A DNA stretch of 33,946 bases from a bacterium 1XD42-1 (lineage in GTDB: Bacteria > Bacillota > Clostridia > Oscillospirales > Ruminococcaceae). Positions 15,519-24,711 of this stretch are shown piece after piece. Both the position numbers and the translations under genes were made by a program. The notes below the pieces were generated by a model that saw only the letters and a program-made list of their open reading frames with translations, had not been told where the DNA came from and made no database searches. The DNA lies in contig RAZJ01000030.1 of the NCBI GenBank assembly GCA_003612625.1, forward strand, positions 1-33,946, written 5' to 3'. Every line of letters begins with the position of its first letter. Position 1 is the first letter of the stretch.

Positions 15519-16553
15519 ATGGAGTATGCACAGGAGAAGCAATATGAACAGCCAAAATTAAACCGGAAACCTTTACAGGTTACAACTGCTGTACCCCATT
15601 TGCGGGCGCCTCTCCGCAGTTTTTACAGCCCTGTTTCTCAAGGCGTTATACAGCGTAAAATTAAAATAGTCAATACTGTCTATGGTTCTGGCTGGGGAGA
15701 GAATGATCTGGATACTTTGATTTCAAGAATAAACGAAAATCTAAATAAAAATATACAGTCAGGCGATCCGATCTATAACAGCATACAAGACGAATGGAAC
15801 AATTCAGAAACGAAACGATACAACTCCTATAAAGACTTATATAATACTCATGCTGCACGGACTCTGCCGCCTATCCCACAGGGGCCGCAACAGCAATTGC
15901 TGCCAAAGCCTATTACATTTTTTCCGCCGGCTAAGCCTGTATTTGCACCAGATAAAGATTCCCATTTTGAGCTTTTTAGCTGTCCCTCTCCCCTTGTAAC
16001 TGAATATGGGGGTACACAAGCACGTACCAGCGCTGCTGTAACTTCTACAATGTTTTCATCCAATGTTAAGACAACCATGTTTGGATCAGGACGGTTCGCA
16101 TCAGTTGGCTCCAAAAGCAGTTATTCGGAAATCATTTCCGGAAAAAATCCATCTGATTTTAGCAAGCAAACCTATCACGCAATGGCCAGCGGACAAGAAT
16201 CCGCCGATACAGAAGTGAACAAGCTGATCCGGATTATTTATAATGCAGAAGGCTTTGGCCGCAGTATGCACGCAATTACTATGGCCGCTATGTTTTTCCG
16301 AAACGCAACAACTCTTATAGACCAAAATCCAGGAGTATCATTTTTAGACTTGATGCATCGCTATTTACCTTTTACACAGGAAAAAGGGGCTGCGCTTTCC
16401 CGTCAACATTATGCCACGCAAGAGGAGCTAAACCTTTTGCAAGCGGTTCTCGAAGCCAATAATATCGATCCCAACGATCAAGAAACTGTGAAAACTTTTC
16501 TAATCAATGCAACCCGCGCCGTTTTAAATATCGCTAATTTTAAATTCCAATAA
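15519..16553 (+). CDS. Putative effector-like protein with N-terminal VIQR motif
   Basis: This 344-residue protein has AAGGAGG seven bases before the ATG. The first 45 residues are polar, disordered and basic. They end in GVIQRKIKI (42-50), a 'V-[IV]-Q-R' junction that I associate with toxin-like or contractile-injection-system (DUF4157-linked) cargo proteins, where it closes a short leader. A Pro/Gln-rich segment (about 113-145) and then Ser/Thr-rich and helical regions follow (NATTLIDQNPGVSFLDLMHRYLPF). There is no Sec signal peptide or membrane helix. I do not recognise a catalytic domain in the C-terminal part. It follows the glycerate kinase by 16 bases and ends at a bidirectional terminator. 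The effector idea is a motif-based inference; it could equally be a lineage-specific cytosolic protein. Confidence 0.7.
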   Translation: MEYAQEKQYEQPKLNRKPLQVTTAVPHLRAPLRSFYSPVSQGVIQRKIKIVNTVYGSGWGENDLDTLISRINENLNKNIQSGDPIYNSIQDEWNNSETKRYNSYKDLYNTHAARTLPPIPQGPQQQLLPKPITFFPPAKPVFAPDKDSHFELFSCPSPLVTEYGGTQARTSAAVTSTMFSSNVKTTMFGSGRFASVGSKSSYSEIISGKNPSDFSKQTYHAMASGQESADTEVNKLIRIIYNAEGFGRSMHAITMAAMFFRNATTLIDQNPGVSFLDLMHRYLPFTQEKGAALSRQHYATQEELNLLQAVLEANNIDPNDQETVKTFLINATRAVLNIANFKFQ

Positions 16554-16568
16554 GCTGTAACGGGGTTA

Positions 16569-16623
16569 AAAAGGAAATCCGTTCCGGATCTTGTTTTACA
16601 AGAAAGGAACGGATTTTCCTTTT
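16569..16623. terminator. Bidirectional terminator between convergent genes
   Basis: AAAAGGAAATCCGTTCC (16569-16585) and GGAACGGATTTTCCTTTT (16606-16623) form a stem of about 16-17 bp with A and T runs at both ends, with a small inner CTTG/CAAG pairing. It serves the plus-strand gene ending at 16553 and the minus-strand araA ending at 16660. Confidence 0.85.
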
Positions 16624-16659
16624 GGAGGAAAATATGATTATGAAAAAAATCTGGTAAGC

Positions 16660-18135
16660 TTATAAACTGCGCAGTTTCCAGGCAATATCATTATAAAACA
16701 GTTCTTTTTGGAAGTCCTCTAACCTGGTATCTTTTGTAATATGGACACATTCAATCTGCATCATTTCTGCCCAGTCTTTCATCATTTGAGCGGTAAGGGC
16801 AGTGGATAAAACTGTATGATGGGCACCGCCGGCATGAATCCAGCATTTTACTCCGGTAAGCAGATCCGGTGCGGGTTTCCACATAACGCGGGCTACTGGC
16901 AGGTTTGGCATATCTAAAATTGGTTTAATCACTTCAATATCCTGAATGATCATCCGCATCCGGCCGCCCATATCAATCAGGGAAACAACAATTCCAAGGC
17001 CTTCTTTGCCTTCAAAAACGAGGCGGGCTGGCGGCTGGCGGTCGCCAATGCCCAAAGGATGGACTTCAATACGGGGCCGTTCCGCAGCAATGGATGGGCA
17101 GACTTCCAGCATATGGGCGCCTAAAGAAACTTCATTCCCCGGCTCCAGGTCATATGTATAGTCTTCCATAAAGAGAGTGCCGCCTTCCAAGCCCTGGGCC
17201 ATCTCTTTCATAATGGCAGTCATACCGGCTGTTTTCCAGTCGCCTTCCCCGCCGTAGCCAATGCCGTCAGCCATCATATTCTGGCTTGCCAAGCCGGGAA
17301 GCTGCTCCATGCCATACAAATCCTGGAAATTATTGATAAATGCCAAGGCACCTTCCCGATCCAGAATCTTCCGCATGGCTACTTCTTCCAAAGCCTGATA
17401 ACGGACTGTGGCTGTATCTTCTGTGGCAAAGTCATAACGGGCTTTATATTCGTCCATTTTGGCGTCAACTTCTGCATCGCTGACAGCTTCCATGGTTTCT
17501 ACCAGGTGGCCCACTGGCCAGTAGTCTACCTGCCATCCTAATTTGATTTGGGCTTCTACTTTATCCCCTTCTGTAACGGCAACATCACGCATATTATCTC
17601 CGAACCGGATAATCCGTAAATTCCGGGAGAAATCATAGCCAATAGCCGCCCGCATCCAGTCGCCCAATTCCTGCTGGACATTTTTGTCCTGCCAGTAACC
17701 GGCAACAACTTTCCGTGGGAGGTGCATCCTGGCTCCAATAAATCCATGCTCCCGGTCGCCGTGGGCAGCCTGATTCAGATTCATAAAGTCCATGTCAATT
17801 TCTTCATTGGGAATTTTGCGGTTATATTGGGTCGCAAGATGGCAATAAGGCTTTTGCAGCAAATCAAATCCATGAATCCACATTTTGCTGGGAGAAAATG
17901 TATGGCACCAGGTTACAACACCACAGCATTTATCATCATAATTGGCCTCCCGCATAATCTGGGTAATTTCAGCATCTGTCTTAACCGTTGCCTTGTAAAC
18001 CAGTGGACAAGGCAGGTTCCCGCTTTCACTCATGGTGCGGGCCATTTCAGCGCCCCGGGCCGCAACTGTTTCAAGAACTTCCTGGCCATACAAAAATTGA
18101 CTGCCTACTACAAACCAGAATTCTCTTTGCTTCAT
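16660..18135 (-). CDS. araA: L-arabinose isomerase
   Basis: At 491 residues this is a full-length L-arabinose isomerase, which converts L-arabinose to L-ribulose in the cytosol with Mn2+. It begins with the family's EFWFVVGSQFLYGQEVL. The metal-binding and catalytic residues are present: E297 in GYGGEGDWKTA, E324 in LFMEDYTYDL, H341 in LGAHMLEVCP and H440 in HAGGAHHTVL. GGAGG lies nine bases before the ATG. It is the last gene of the minus-strand arabinose operon, 26 bases after the kinase, and is followed by the bidirectional terminator. No araD (ribulose-5-phosphate 4-epimerase) is adjacent. Confidence 0.97.
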   Translation of the reverse strand: MKQREFWFVVGSQFLYGQEVLETVAARGAEMARTMSESGNLPCPLVYKATVKTDAEITQIMREANYDDKCCGVVTWCHTFSPSKMWIHGFDLLQKPYCHLATQYNRKIPNEEIDMDFMNLNQAAHGDREHGFIGARMHLPRKVVAGYWQDKNVQQELGDWMRAAIGYDFSRNLRIIRFGDNMRDVAVTEGDKVEAQIKLGWQVDYWPVGHLVETMEAVSDAEVDAKMDEYKARYDFATEDTATVRYQALEEVAMRKILDREGALAFINNFQDLYGMEQLPGLASQNMMADGIGYGGEGDWKTAGMTAIMKEMAQGLEGGTLFMEDYTYDLEPGNEVSLGAHMLEVCPSIAAERPRIEVHPLGIGDRQPPARLVFEGKEGLGIVVSLIDMGGRMRMIIQDIEVIKPILDMPNLPVARVMWKPAPDLLTGVKCWIHAGGAHHTVLSTALTAQMMKDWAEMMQIECVHITKDTRLEDFQKELFYNDIAWKLRSL

Positions 18136-18161
18136 AAATCCAGTCCTCCCAAATTTAATTG

Positions 18162-19751
18162 TTATACGTTTTCACATGCCGCCTTTTCAACCGCAAGACC
18201 TTTCACATAATGATTCAAAAAGGCTGCAAAACCATCCATATCTGTCTGATCAGGCTCTAAAGTAGAACCTGCCATACCAGAAAATACATTTTTAGCCAGG
18301 TAATCTTCCAATTCCTGATCCTTTGTGCGGTTTACCCCATAAGCTGCCAGCAAAGCCATACCCCATGGGCCGCCTTCTCCTGCTGTTTCCATAACTGTTA
18401 CCGGAGCGCCTGCTGCCGCAGCCATAATCCGCTGGCCAACCACTGGTGTTTTGAAAAATCCGCCATGGCCTACCAGGCAATCGACTGCTACCTGTTCTTT
18501 TGCTAAAATATCTAACCCTAATTTCAAAGAAGCTAAGGCAGAATATAACTGCACCCGCATAAAGTTAGCGAAATTCAGCCGGGCATCCGGTGTGCGCACC
18601 AGCAGGGGCCGTCCGTCAGACAAACCAGTAACCGGTTCTCCGGACAGGTAATTATACAGCAGCAAGCCGCCGCCATCTTTTTCCCCTTCCAAAGCAGACT
18701 GGAACATAGCTGTATAAAGCTGGTTCATATCGGTTTTCTGGCCCAAAGCTTCCAACAGGCCCCGGAAAATCCCTGCCCAGGCATTGATTTCATTGGTACA
18801 GTTATTACAATGCACCATAGCTACCGGTTTCCCGCTGGGAGTCGTGACCATATCAATTTCAGGATAAACTTTGGAAAGGGGCCTTTCCAATACCACCATG
18901 GCAAAAATGGAAGTCCCTGCGGAAACATTCCCTGTCCGTGCAGCTACCGCATTGGTTGCCACCATTCCTGTCCCCGCATCTCCTTCCGGCGGGCAAAGAG
19001 GGATCCCTGCTTCCAATGTGCCGGAGGGGTCCAGCAAACGGGCTCCTTCTTCTGTCAGTGTACCGGCCGGATCTCCCGCTTTCAATACCCGGGGCAGAAT
19101 ATCCCTTAATTTCCAAGGATAATCCTTTAATTTTTCATCGCAGGCATCCAGCATTTTTTCGTCAAAACTGCAAATTTCACTGTCAATGGGGAACATGCCG
19201 CTGGCTTCCCCTACACCCAGGACCTTTTCCCCTGTGAGCTTATAGTGAACATATCCACATAAAGTTGTCAAATATGCAATATCTTTTACATGGCTTTCCT
19301 TATTTAATACCGCTTGATATAAGTGGGAAATTGACCACCGCTGCGGAATATTAAACTGCAACAATTCTGTCAGTTCTTCCGCTGCCTGGCCTGTTATCGT
19401 GTTGCGCCAGGTCCGGAAAGGAGCTAATAATTCCCCGTTTTTATCCAGGGCCAGATAGCCGTGCATCATACCAGAAAAACCAATCCCGGCCATTTTCCGC
19501 AGTTCTACTTCATACTGCTCTTTTACATTGGCTGCCAGTTTTGCATAGGCATCCCGGAGGCCAGCCCAAACTGCCTCCATGGAATAAGTCCATACACCAT
19601 TTTCATACTGGTTTTCCCAAGCATGATCCCCGGATGCAACGGGAATGTGGTCTGGCGTAATCAGAACTGCTTTGATACGGGTAGAACCCATTTCCAATCC
19701 CATACATGTTTTTCCGGATTGGATTGCCTGACGGATCATGTCTTTTGTCAT
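18162..19751 (-). CDS. FGGY-family kinase, probable L-ribulokinase
   Basis: This 529-residue FGGY carbohydrate kinase has the phosphate-1 motif [14 protein letters not shown] (18-31), a [15 protein letters not shown] substrate-loop region, [16 protein letters not shown], and the C-terminal [25 protein letters not shown] adenosine motif. Its place between the sugar importer and araA indicates L-ribulokinase activity (L-ribulose to L-ribulose 5-phosphate). It is not the classical AraB sequence type and looks like the alternative Firmicute form, so other pentulose substrates cannot be excluded. It lies 15 bases after the upstream permease, in the same operon. Confidence 0.87.
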   Translation of the reverse strand: MTKDMIRQAIQSGKTCMGLEMGSTRIKAVLITPDHIPVASGDHAWENQYENGVWTYSMEAVWAGLRDAYAKLAANVKEQYEVELRKMAGIGFSGMMHGYLALDKNGELLAPFRTWRNTITGQAAEELTELLQFNIPQRWSISHLYQAVLNKESHVKDIAYLTTLCGYVHYKLTGEKVLGVGEASGMFPIDSEICSFDEKMLDACDEKLKDYPWKLRDILPRVLKAGDPAGTLTEEGARLLDPSGTLEAGIPLCPPEGDAGTGMVATNAVAARTGNVSAGTSIFAMVVLERPLSKVYPEIDMVTTPSGKPVAMVHCNNCTNEINAWAGIFRGLLEALGQKTDMNQLYTAMFQSALEGEKDGGGLLLYNYLSGEPVTGLSDGRPLLVRTPDARLNFANFMRVQLYSALASLKLGLDILAKEQVAVDCLVGHGGFFKTPVVGQRIMAAAAGAPVTVMETAGEGGPWGMALLAAYGVNRTKDQELEDYLAKNVFSGMAGSTLEPDQTDMDGFAAFLNHYVKGLAVEKAACENV

Positions 19752-19766
19752 AATGATGCATCCCCT

Positions 19767-20810
19767 TTATTTTTTCTTTTCTTTCAAAAACGCGAATATG
19801 CTCTGCAGCACGATAAAGAAGCATAACAGGGCTGCTGTAAGGATGTTTGGCCAGGCACTGGCTAATTTACCATTGGTCTGAACAATACTGGAAATCGTTC
19901 CGTTGATCAGTACCCCAAAGAAAGAACCTATTACATTGCCTACACCGCCGGTAAGCAAGGTCCCGCCAATAACCGAAGACGCAATTGCATCCATTTCCAA
20001 ACCGCTGGCTTGTGCTACGCTGGCAGACTGTGTATTCAGGCAGTAGCAGATCCCGCCAATGGAACACAAGAAAGAAGAAAGGACATATGCTTTCAGTTTG
20101 GTTTTTTTCACATCCAAGCCCATCATAGCAGCAGATTGTTCACTTCCGCCTACCGCATAAAGGGAACGGCCAAATTTGGTATAACGAAGCACTAAAAATA
20201 TCAGAATCAAAATTAAAATAGCAACAACGACACCAATGCGGAAATAAGGCATAATAATTTTGCCTTGGCGGTTGGCAACGCCGCCAAAAGGAAGATAAAT
20301 ACGGAAATTCGCCCAATCATAAAAGGTCTGGCTTGTTTCAGCCGTAATGGAAAGCTGATCCGTAGAAATCACTGCTGTCATGCCACGTGCAAAGAACATC
20401 CCAGCCATTGTAACAATAAATGGCTGAATTTGCAAGTAACCGACACAAAATCCCTGGACAAAGCCAAAAACCAGGCCCACAACTAAAACAATCAAACACA
20501 TAGCCGGCGCGCCGATGCCCCAGTTCCCCATTCCATAAGCCAGAAGCATACAATCCAGCGCTACCAGGGAGCCGACAGAAATATCAATACCGCCAGTCAG
20601 CATAACACAAGTCATGCCGCAGGCCACACAGATTAAGCCTGCATTACTGATCAGGATATTGAGGAATGTCTGAAGGTTGGTGAAGCCTTTGCCGGAATAG
20701 GCAATACAGCCTCCCGCATACAAAACCACAAATAAAACAATCGTAATCAGCAGCAATAAGGTATTCCCATTGATTTCTTTGCGCTGTTTCAAGGTATTTT
20801 CCGGATTCAT
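19767..20810 (-). CDS. Sugar ABC transporter permease (YjfF-type)
   Basis: This 347-residue CUT2-family permease has eight to ten membrane helices and the family's CGMTCVMLTGGIDISVGSLVAL segment, the QPFIVTMAGMFFARGM loop, and the TKFGRSLYAVGGSEQSAAMMGLDV coupling region. It pairs with the second permease at 20807-21874 to form the channel of the importer. Two distinct permeases plus a YtfR-like ATPase and YtfQ-like binding protein match the E. coli galactofuranose importer and the AraUVWZ arabinose importers. The ATG overlaps the upstream stop (ATGA). Confidence 0.88.
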   Translation of the reverse strand: MNPENTLKQRKEINGNTLLLLITIVLFVVLYAGGCIAYSGKGFTNLQTFLNILISNAGLICVACGMTCVMLTGGIDISVGSLVALDCMLLAYGMGNWGIGAPAMCLIVLVVGLVFGFVQGFCVGYLQIQPFIVTMAGMFFARGMTAVISTDQLSITAETSQTFYDWANFRIYLPFGGVANRQGKIIMPYFRIGVVVAILILILIFLVLRYTKFGRSLYAVGGSEQSAAMMGLDVKKTKLKAYVLSSFLCSIGGICYCLNTQSASVAQASGLEMDAIASSVIGGTLLTGGVGNVIGSFFGVLINGTISSIVQTNGKLASAWPNILTAALLCFFIVLQSIFAFLKEKKK

Positions 20811-21874
20811 ACGCGGGCCACCTCCTTATGATTTTGTGCCCGCAGCTTCTGGAACCAGATCCGTACTGGGGGCGCCTGGATTGCTACAATCACGATAACA
20901 ACAACAGCTTTAAAAACAGGTGTAACCGCACTGGAAATCCCCAGATTGTACATGGTTGTTGTAATCGCCTGAATGGTATAAGCACCAATAATAGAACCAG
21001 CAAGATTAAATTTACCGCCGCCTAAGCTGTTGCCGCCTAAAGCAACTGCCAGGATTGCATCCAGTTCCATATTCAAACCGATATTATTGGAGTCTGCACT
21101 GGTAATACGGGAGGAATTGACAAGCCCTGCAATTCCTGCGCATAAGCCGCACAGCAGATAACAGATAAAAATAATCCGGCGGGAATTTAAACCGGCAATC
21201 CGGCTGGCTTTTTTGTTGATGCCTACTGACTGGATGTACATTCCCATAGCAGTCTTTTTCAGTACCAGAGAAACTGCTAAAATACAGACTGCCGCAATTA
21301 AAATCGGTGTAGGCAGGAATCCGATATAACCACCAAAAATACCATATTCCGGCACACGGACATAAACAATCAGATTGTTGCACAACAGCAAGCCGATTGC
21401 CCGAGCCGCTGACCACAGGATCAAAGTAGCCACCATAGGCTGGATATTCAGATAAGCAACCAATGTTCCATTAAATGCACCGCATAAACAGCCCATCAGC
21501 AAAGCGCCTAATATGCCTACGATTAAGGGCATGGAAAATTCTTCGGGAGAAGATACTGCGGAAACCCCATAGCCTGCAACCAGCATACAGCAGAAAGAAG
21601 CACACAAAGACATAACGGAACCGACAGAAATATCTGTCCCTGCGGAAGCCGATACGACTAAAGTCATACCGATTGCCAGAATTGCAACTTCACTGCCGCG
21701 GTTTAAAATAGTGATCAGGCGCCCCTGGAGCACGCCGTTTTCAATGGTTGTGATGAAAAAGTTAAAAATACCGTTGCCTTGTGAAATGTCATAAATGACA
21801 TTGACTGCCAGTACCAGCAATACGCACACAAGAGGGAGGAATAATGGGTGCTGTGTTATTTTTTTCTTGGTCAT
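20807..21874 (-). CDS. Sugar ABC transporter permease (YtfT-type)
   Basis: This 355-residue CUT2 permease has multiple membrane helices and the motif AILAIGMTLVVSASAGTDISVGSVMSL near residue 75. Here the usual 'GGIDLS' is ASAGTDIS, as in YtfT-type proteins. A LNIQPMVATLILWSAARAIG loop and the KKTAMGMYIQSVGINKKASRIAGL coupling loop follow. It forms a heterodimeric channel with the YjfF-type permease. Its start overlaps the ATPase stop by four bases and its own stop overlaps the next start, so translation of the three transport genes is coupled. Confidence 0.88.
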   Translation of the reverse strand: MTKKKITQHPLFLPLVCVLLVLAVNVIYDISQGNGIFNFFITTIENGVLQGRLITILNRGSEVAILAIGMTLVVSASAGTDISVGSVMSLCASFCCMLVAGYGVSAVSSPEEFSMPLIVGILGALLMGCLCGAFNGTLVAYLNIQPMVATLILWSAARAIGLLLCNNLIVYVRVPEYGIFGGYIGFLPTPILIAAVCILAVSLVLKKTAMGMYIQSVGINKKASRIAGLNSRRIIFICYLLCGLCAGIAGLVNSSRITSADSNNIGLNMELDAILAVALGGNSLGGGKFNLAGSIIGAYTIQAITTTMYNLGISSAVTPVFKAVVVIVIVAIQAPPVRIWFQKLRAQNHKEVARV

Positions 21875-23388
21875 TCAGAAGCACCTCCTGCAATCGCGGC
21901 CATAACCCGTTCCTGGGATAAATCTCCGTCTATTTCGCCTACTTTTGCACCGTCCCGCAATACAGCCATCCGGTTACAGGTCCGGAGCATTTCTTCTATT
22001 TCCGAGGAAATAAACATGATGCTCTTGCCTTCCCCAGCCAATTTCAAAATCAATTTCTGAATTTCTGTCTTTGTCCCAATATCAATACCACGGGTCGGTT
22101 CATCCAGAATCAGGAAATCAGGATCGGTTGCCAGCCACCGGCCTAAAATAGCTTTTTGCTGGTTGCCGCCGGATAACTGTTTAATGGGCGTTTCCCGTGT
22201 GGCAGTCTTAATTTGCAGCAAACGGATGTATTCATCTGCAATTTTTTCCTGCTGTGCCCGGGAAATCTGCCGGAACATACCCCGTTTTGCCTGCATTGCC
22301 AGAATGATATTTTCCCGGACAGACAAGTCTCCGATAATGCCTTCTGCTTTCCGGTCATCCGGCAGAAGCCCCATGCCTAAATTCATAGCGTCAATAGGCT
22401 GGTTGATTTTCACTTCCTGATCCTTTACACGCAAAGTCCCTGTTTGAGATTTATCCGCGCCATAAATTGCCCGGGCCAGCTCGGTACGTCCTGAACCTAA
22501 AAGCCCTGTCAATCCAATAACTTCCCCTTTGCGGATATTCAGATCGAATGGTTTAATGGTCCCTTTATGGCTTAACCCTTTTGCTTCAATAACCATAGAC
22601 GCATTGCTGAAGTCCTGGCTGCCTTCCGGCTTAATGTCTGCTAAGTCATCAAAATCTTTCCCCATCATAGCCGCTACCAGCTTCACCCGGGGCAGATCTG
22701 CAATAGGGTATTCCCCTACTAATGTACCGTTACGCAAAACGGTGATCCGGTCACATACCGCATAGACCTGTTCCAAAAAGTGAGTGACGAATACAATGCC
22801 GACTCCCTTTGAACGGAGCATTGTCATCAGCTTAAACAGCTTTTCTACTTCGCTGTCATCCAAAGAGGAGGTAGGTTCATCCAAAATCAGCACTTTACAA
22901 TCCATATCAACTGCCCGGGCAATGGCTATCATCTGCTGGATTGCCAGGGAGTAATTCTCTAAATTTTGGGCTACATCCACTTTAATGTCCAGACGCTGTG
23001 TCAATTCCGCCGCTTTGCGCATCATAGCTTTCCGGTCTATGGTATGGAAAGGCGTCATGGGTTCCCGGCCAATATAAAGGTTTTCCGCTACGCTTAAATT
23101 GGGGCACAGGTTGACCTCCTGATATACTGTGGAAATTCCTACATTCTGGGCATCCAATGTAGAATGGTTCTTTACTGTACCCTGGATGCCGTCTACATGG
23201 ATTTCTCCTGCTTCAAAATCATTGATACCGGTTAAGCATTTGATCAATGTGGATTTGCCTGCACCATTTTCCCCCATTAAGGCATGGATTTCCCCTTTAC
23301 GCAAGGTAAAATCCACATGATCCAGGGCTTTTACGCCTGGGAACGTCATACAGATGCCCCGCATGGTTAATACAACATTACCCTCCAT
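21871..23388 (-). CDS. Sugar ABC transporter ATPase (YtfR/MglA-type, tandem ABC domains)
   Basis: This 505-residue protein is a duplicated ABC ATPase energising the CUT2 sugar importer. Domain 1 has Walker A GENGAGKST (about 39-47), the short signature LAIQQ and Walker B VLILDEPTSSLD. Domain 2 has a degenerate Walker A (GLLGSGRTE), a canonical LSGGNQQK and Walker B FLILDEPTRGID. That asymmetry is normal for the family. I use ATG 23388, as AGGTGAG is well spaced to it; the frame also offers a TTG at 23391. It is preceded by a strong hairpin that separates it from the binding-protein gene and overlaps the next permease by four bases. Confidence 0.92.
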   Translation of the reverse strand: MEGNVVLTMRGICMTFPGVKALDHVDFTLRKGEIHALMGENGAGKSTLIKCLTGINDFEAGEIHVDGIQGTVKNHSTLDAQNVGISTVYQEVNLCPNLSVAENLYIGREPMTPFHTIDRKAMMRKAAELTQRLDIKVDVAQNLENYSLAIQQMIAIARAVDMDCKVLILDEPTSSLDDSEVEKLFKLMTMLRSKGVGIVFVTHFLEQVYAVCDRITVLRNGTLVGEYPIADLPRVKLVAAMMGKDFDDLADIKPEGSQDFSNASMVIEAKGLSHKGTIKPFDLNIRKGEVIGLTGLLGSGRTELARAIYGADKSQTGTLRVKDQEVKINQPIDAMNLGMGLLPDDRKAEGIIGDLSVRENIILAMQAKRGMFRQISRAQQEKIADEYIRLLQIKTATRETPIKQLSGGNQQKAILGRWLATDPDFLILDEPTRGIDIGTKTEIQKLILKLAGEGKSIMFISSEIEEMLRTCNRMAVLRDGAKVGEIDGDLSQERVMAAIAGGASE

Positions 23389-23437
23389 CAATTCTCACCT
23401 CAAATTCTACACTTCGTGTTGATGTTCCGGATAAAAG

Positions 23438-23475
23438 AGGAGGGCCCCCGAAGCACACTCTTAAGGGACCCTCCT
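23438..23475 (-). terminator. Intercistronic hairpin after the sugar-binding protein gene
   Basis: On the minus strand AGGAGGGTCCC pairs with GGGGCCCTCCT (11 bp; one pair is G-U only in this orientation) around a loop of about 16 bases. It lies in the gap between the binding protein stop and the ATPase start, and the bases after it are only briefly T-rich. It probably gives partial termination or 3'-end protection, so the binding protein is made in excess over the membrane components. Confidence 0.6.
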
Positions 23476-23488
23476 TCAGATTTCTAAA

Positions 23489-24607
23489 TCAATAGGGACG
23501 GCCGTCTACAACCTCTTGGGTTACAAGGATAACGGGTTGTTCGCTGCCATTAACAGTGATCTTGGAAACAGCATCTTCTGCTACGAACCAGGATTCTGTT
23601 ACGTAAACTTGTTTTTCAGGTGTTTCGCCTGCTTCCAACTGTTGGATAATTTCAGAAACGGTAGGAGCTGCCATTGGGTTACATTCAAAGTTTGCATTGA
23701 TCTTGCCGTCTTTTACCATCTGGACATATGGACGGTTGGCATCAAAGGAAACCAGGATAACATCGCCGCCTACGCCATAGCTGATACCGGCAGTATCCAT
23801 TGCTGTCATAGCGCCGGCTGCTTCATTATCGTTCTGGCAGATAACTACATTGAATTGGCCTTTGTAGCTCTGGCAGTAAGATTCCATAACTTCCTGGCCG
23901 CCTGCTTCGGTGAAGTCACCGGATTGGGAAGCAATAATATTCCAGCCTTCCCGGTCCGCAATTTCTTTAAAGCCTTCGGTACGGCCAATGGTTGCAGATG
24001 CACCGGTAGAACCTTCGATAACCAGGGCGTTGATTTCAGAAATGCCTTTTGCTTCTGCATAAGCTTTCAGCCATTCGCCGCAGGCTAAACCTTCGATTTT
24101 GAAGTCGGAACCAACCCAGGATACATATTTATCAGAGTCATCAATGGTACGGTCAATGATAATAACAGGAATTCCAGCGTCATCACATTCTGTCAATACA
24201 GTATCCCAACCAGTAGCAACAATTGGGTCAATGATGATATAATCTACGCCTTGCTGGATGAAGTTACGGACAGCTTCCAACTGACGGGCAGAGTCATTGT
24301 CGCAATCTACAAAAACCAAATCATAGCCGTTGCTTGCGGCAAATACATCCTGTGCGGATTTTGTAGAAGCAGTACGCCAGTCTGATTCATGGCCTACCTG
24401 GGCGAAACCAACGGTAATAACACCATCGCCGCCGCCAGCATTGTCAGCCGGTTGAGAAGCCGGAGCATCTGCTGCCGGTGCAGCGGAGCTTGGTTGATCT
24501 GCTGCCGGAGCCGGTGCCGCACTGCTTGCCCCACCGCCGCCACCGCCGCAGGCAGCTAAAGAAAGGGTCAGTGCAAAGGCTAATGCCATGCCAAGTATCT
24601 TTTTCAT
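23489..24607 (-). CDS. Sugar-binding lipoprotein of the ABC importer (YtfQ-type)
   Basis: This 372-residue periplasmic-binding-protein-fold lipoprotein has a signal peptide ending in LAAC (lipid-bearing C20), followed by a Gly run and an Ala/Pro/Ser spacer to about residue 60. The mature domain begins ITVGFAQVGHESDWRTAS, the YtfQ signature. RNFIQQGVDYIIIDPIVATGWD and the ICQNDNEAAGAMTAMDTAGI hinge region follow. It captures the sugar, probably L-arabinose in furanose form, and hands it to the permeases. It is first in the operon behind the promoter at 24665-24693 with GAGG seven bases before the ATG, and has a paralogue at 26227-27210. Confidence 0.93.
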   Translation of the reverse strand: MKKILGMALAFALTLSLAACGGGGGGASSAAPAPAADQPSSAAPAADAPASQPADNAGGGDGVITVGFAQVGHESDWRTASTKSAQDVFAASNGYDLVFVDCDNDSARQLEAVRNFIQQGVDYIIIDPIVATGWDTVLTECDDAGIPVIIIDRTIDDSDKYVSWVGSDFKIEGLACGEWLKAYAEAKGISEINALVIEGSTGASATIGRTEGFKEIADREGWNIIASQSGDFTEAGGQEVMESYCQSYKGQFNVVICQNDNEAAGAMTAMDTAGISYGVGGDVILVSFDANRPYVQMVKDGKINANFECNPMAAPTVSEIIQQLEAGETPEKQVYVTESWFVAEDAVSKITVNGSEQPVILVTQEVVDGRPY

Positions 24608-24664
24608 TTTTTTTCCTCACTTTCTTTTGCTCTAAGGAGCACATATACGATGTTGACATTTTTT

Positions 24665-24693
24665 ATTAAAACCCATTTTCTCGTAAAAGTCAA
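24665..24693 (-). promoter_or_regulatory. Promoter of the arabinose transport-catabolic operon
   Basis: On the minus strand TTGACT, 17 bases, TTTAAT (5 of 6 to consensus), giving a leader of about 50 bases before the binding protein start at 24607. The AraR-like half-sites lie just upstream. Confidence 0.7.
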
Positions 24694-24711
24694 TACAGAT
24701 TCAGTCTATTT

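Noticed and set aside
23516-24088. 190-codon plus-strand frame opposite the sugar-binding lipoprotein
   Set aside because: It has no ribosome site and no recognisable product; it is a shadow of a clear lipoprotein gene.
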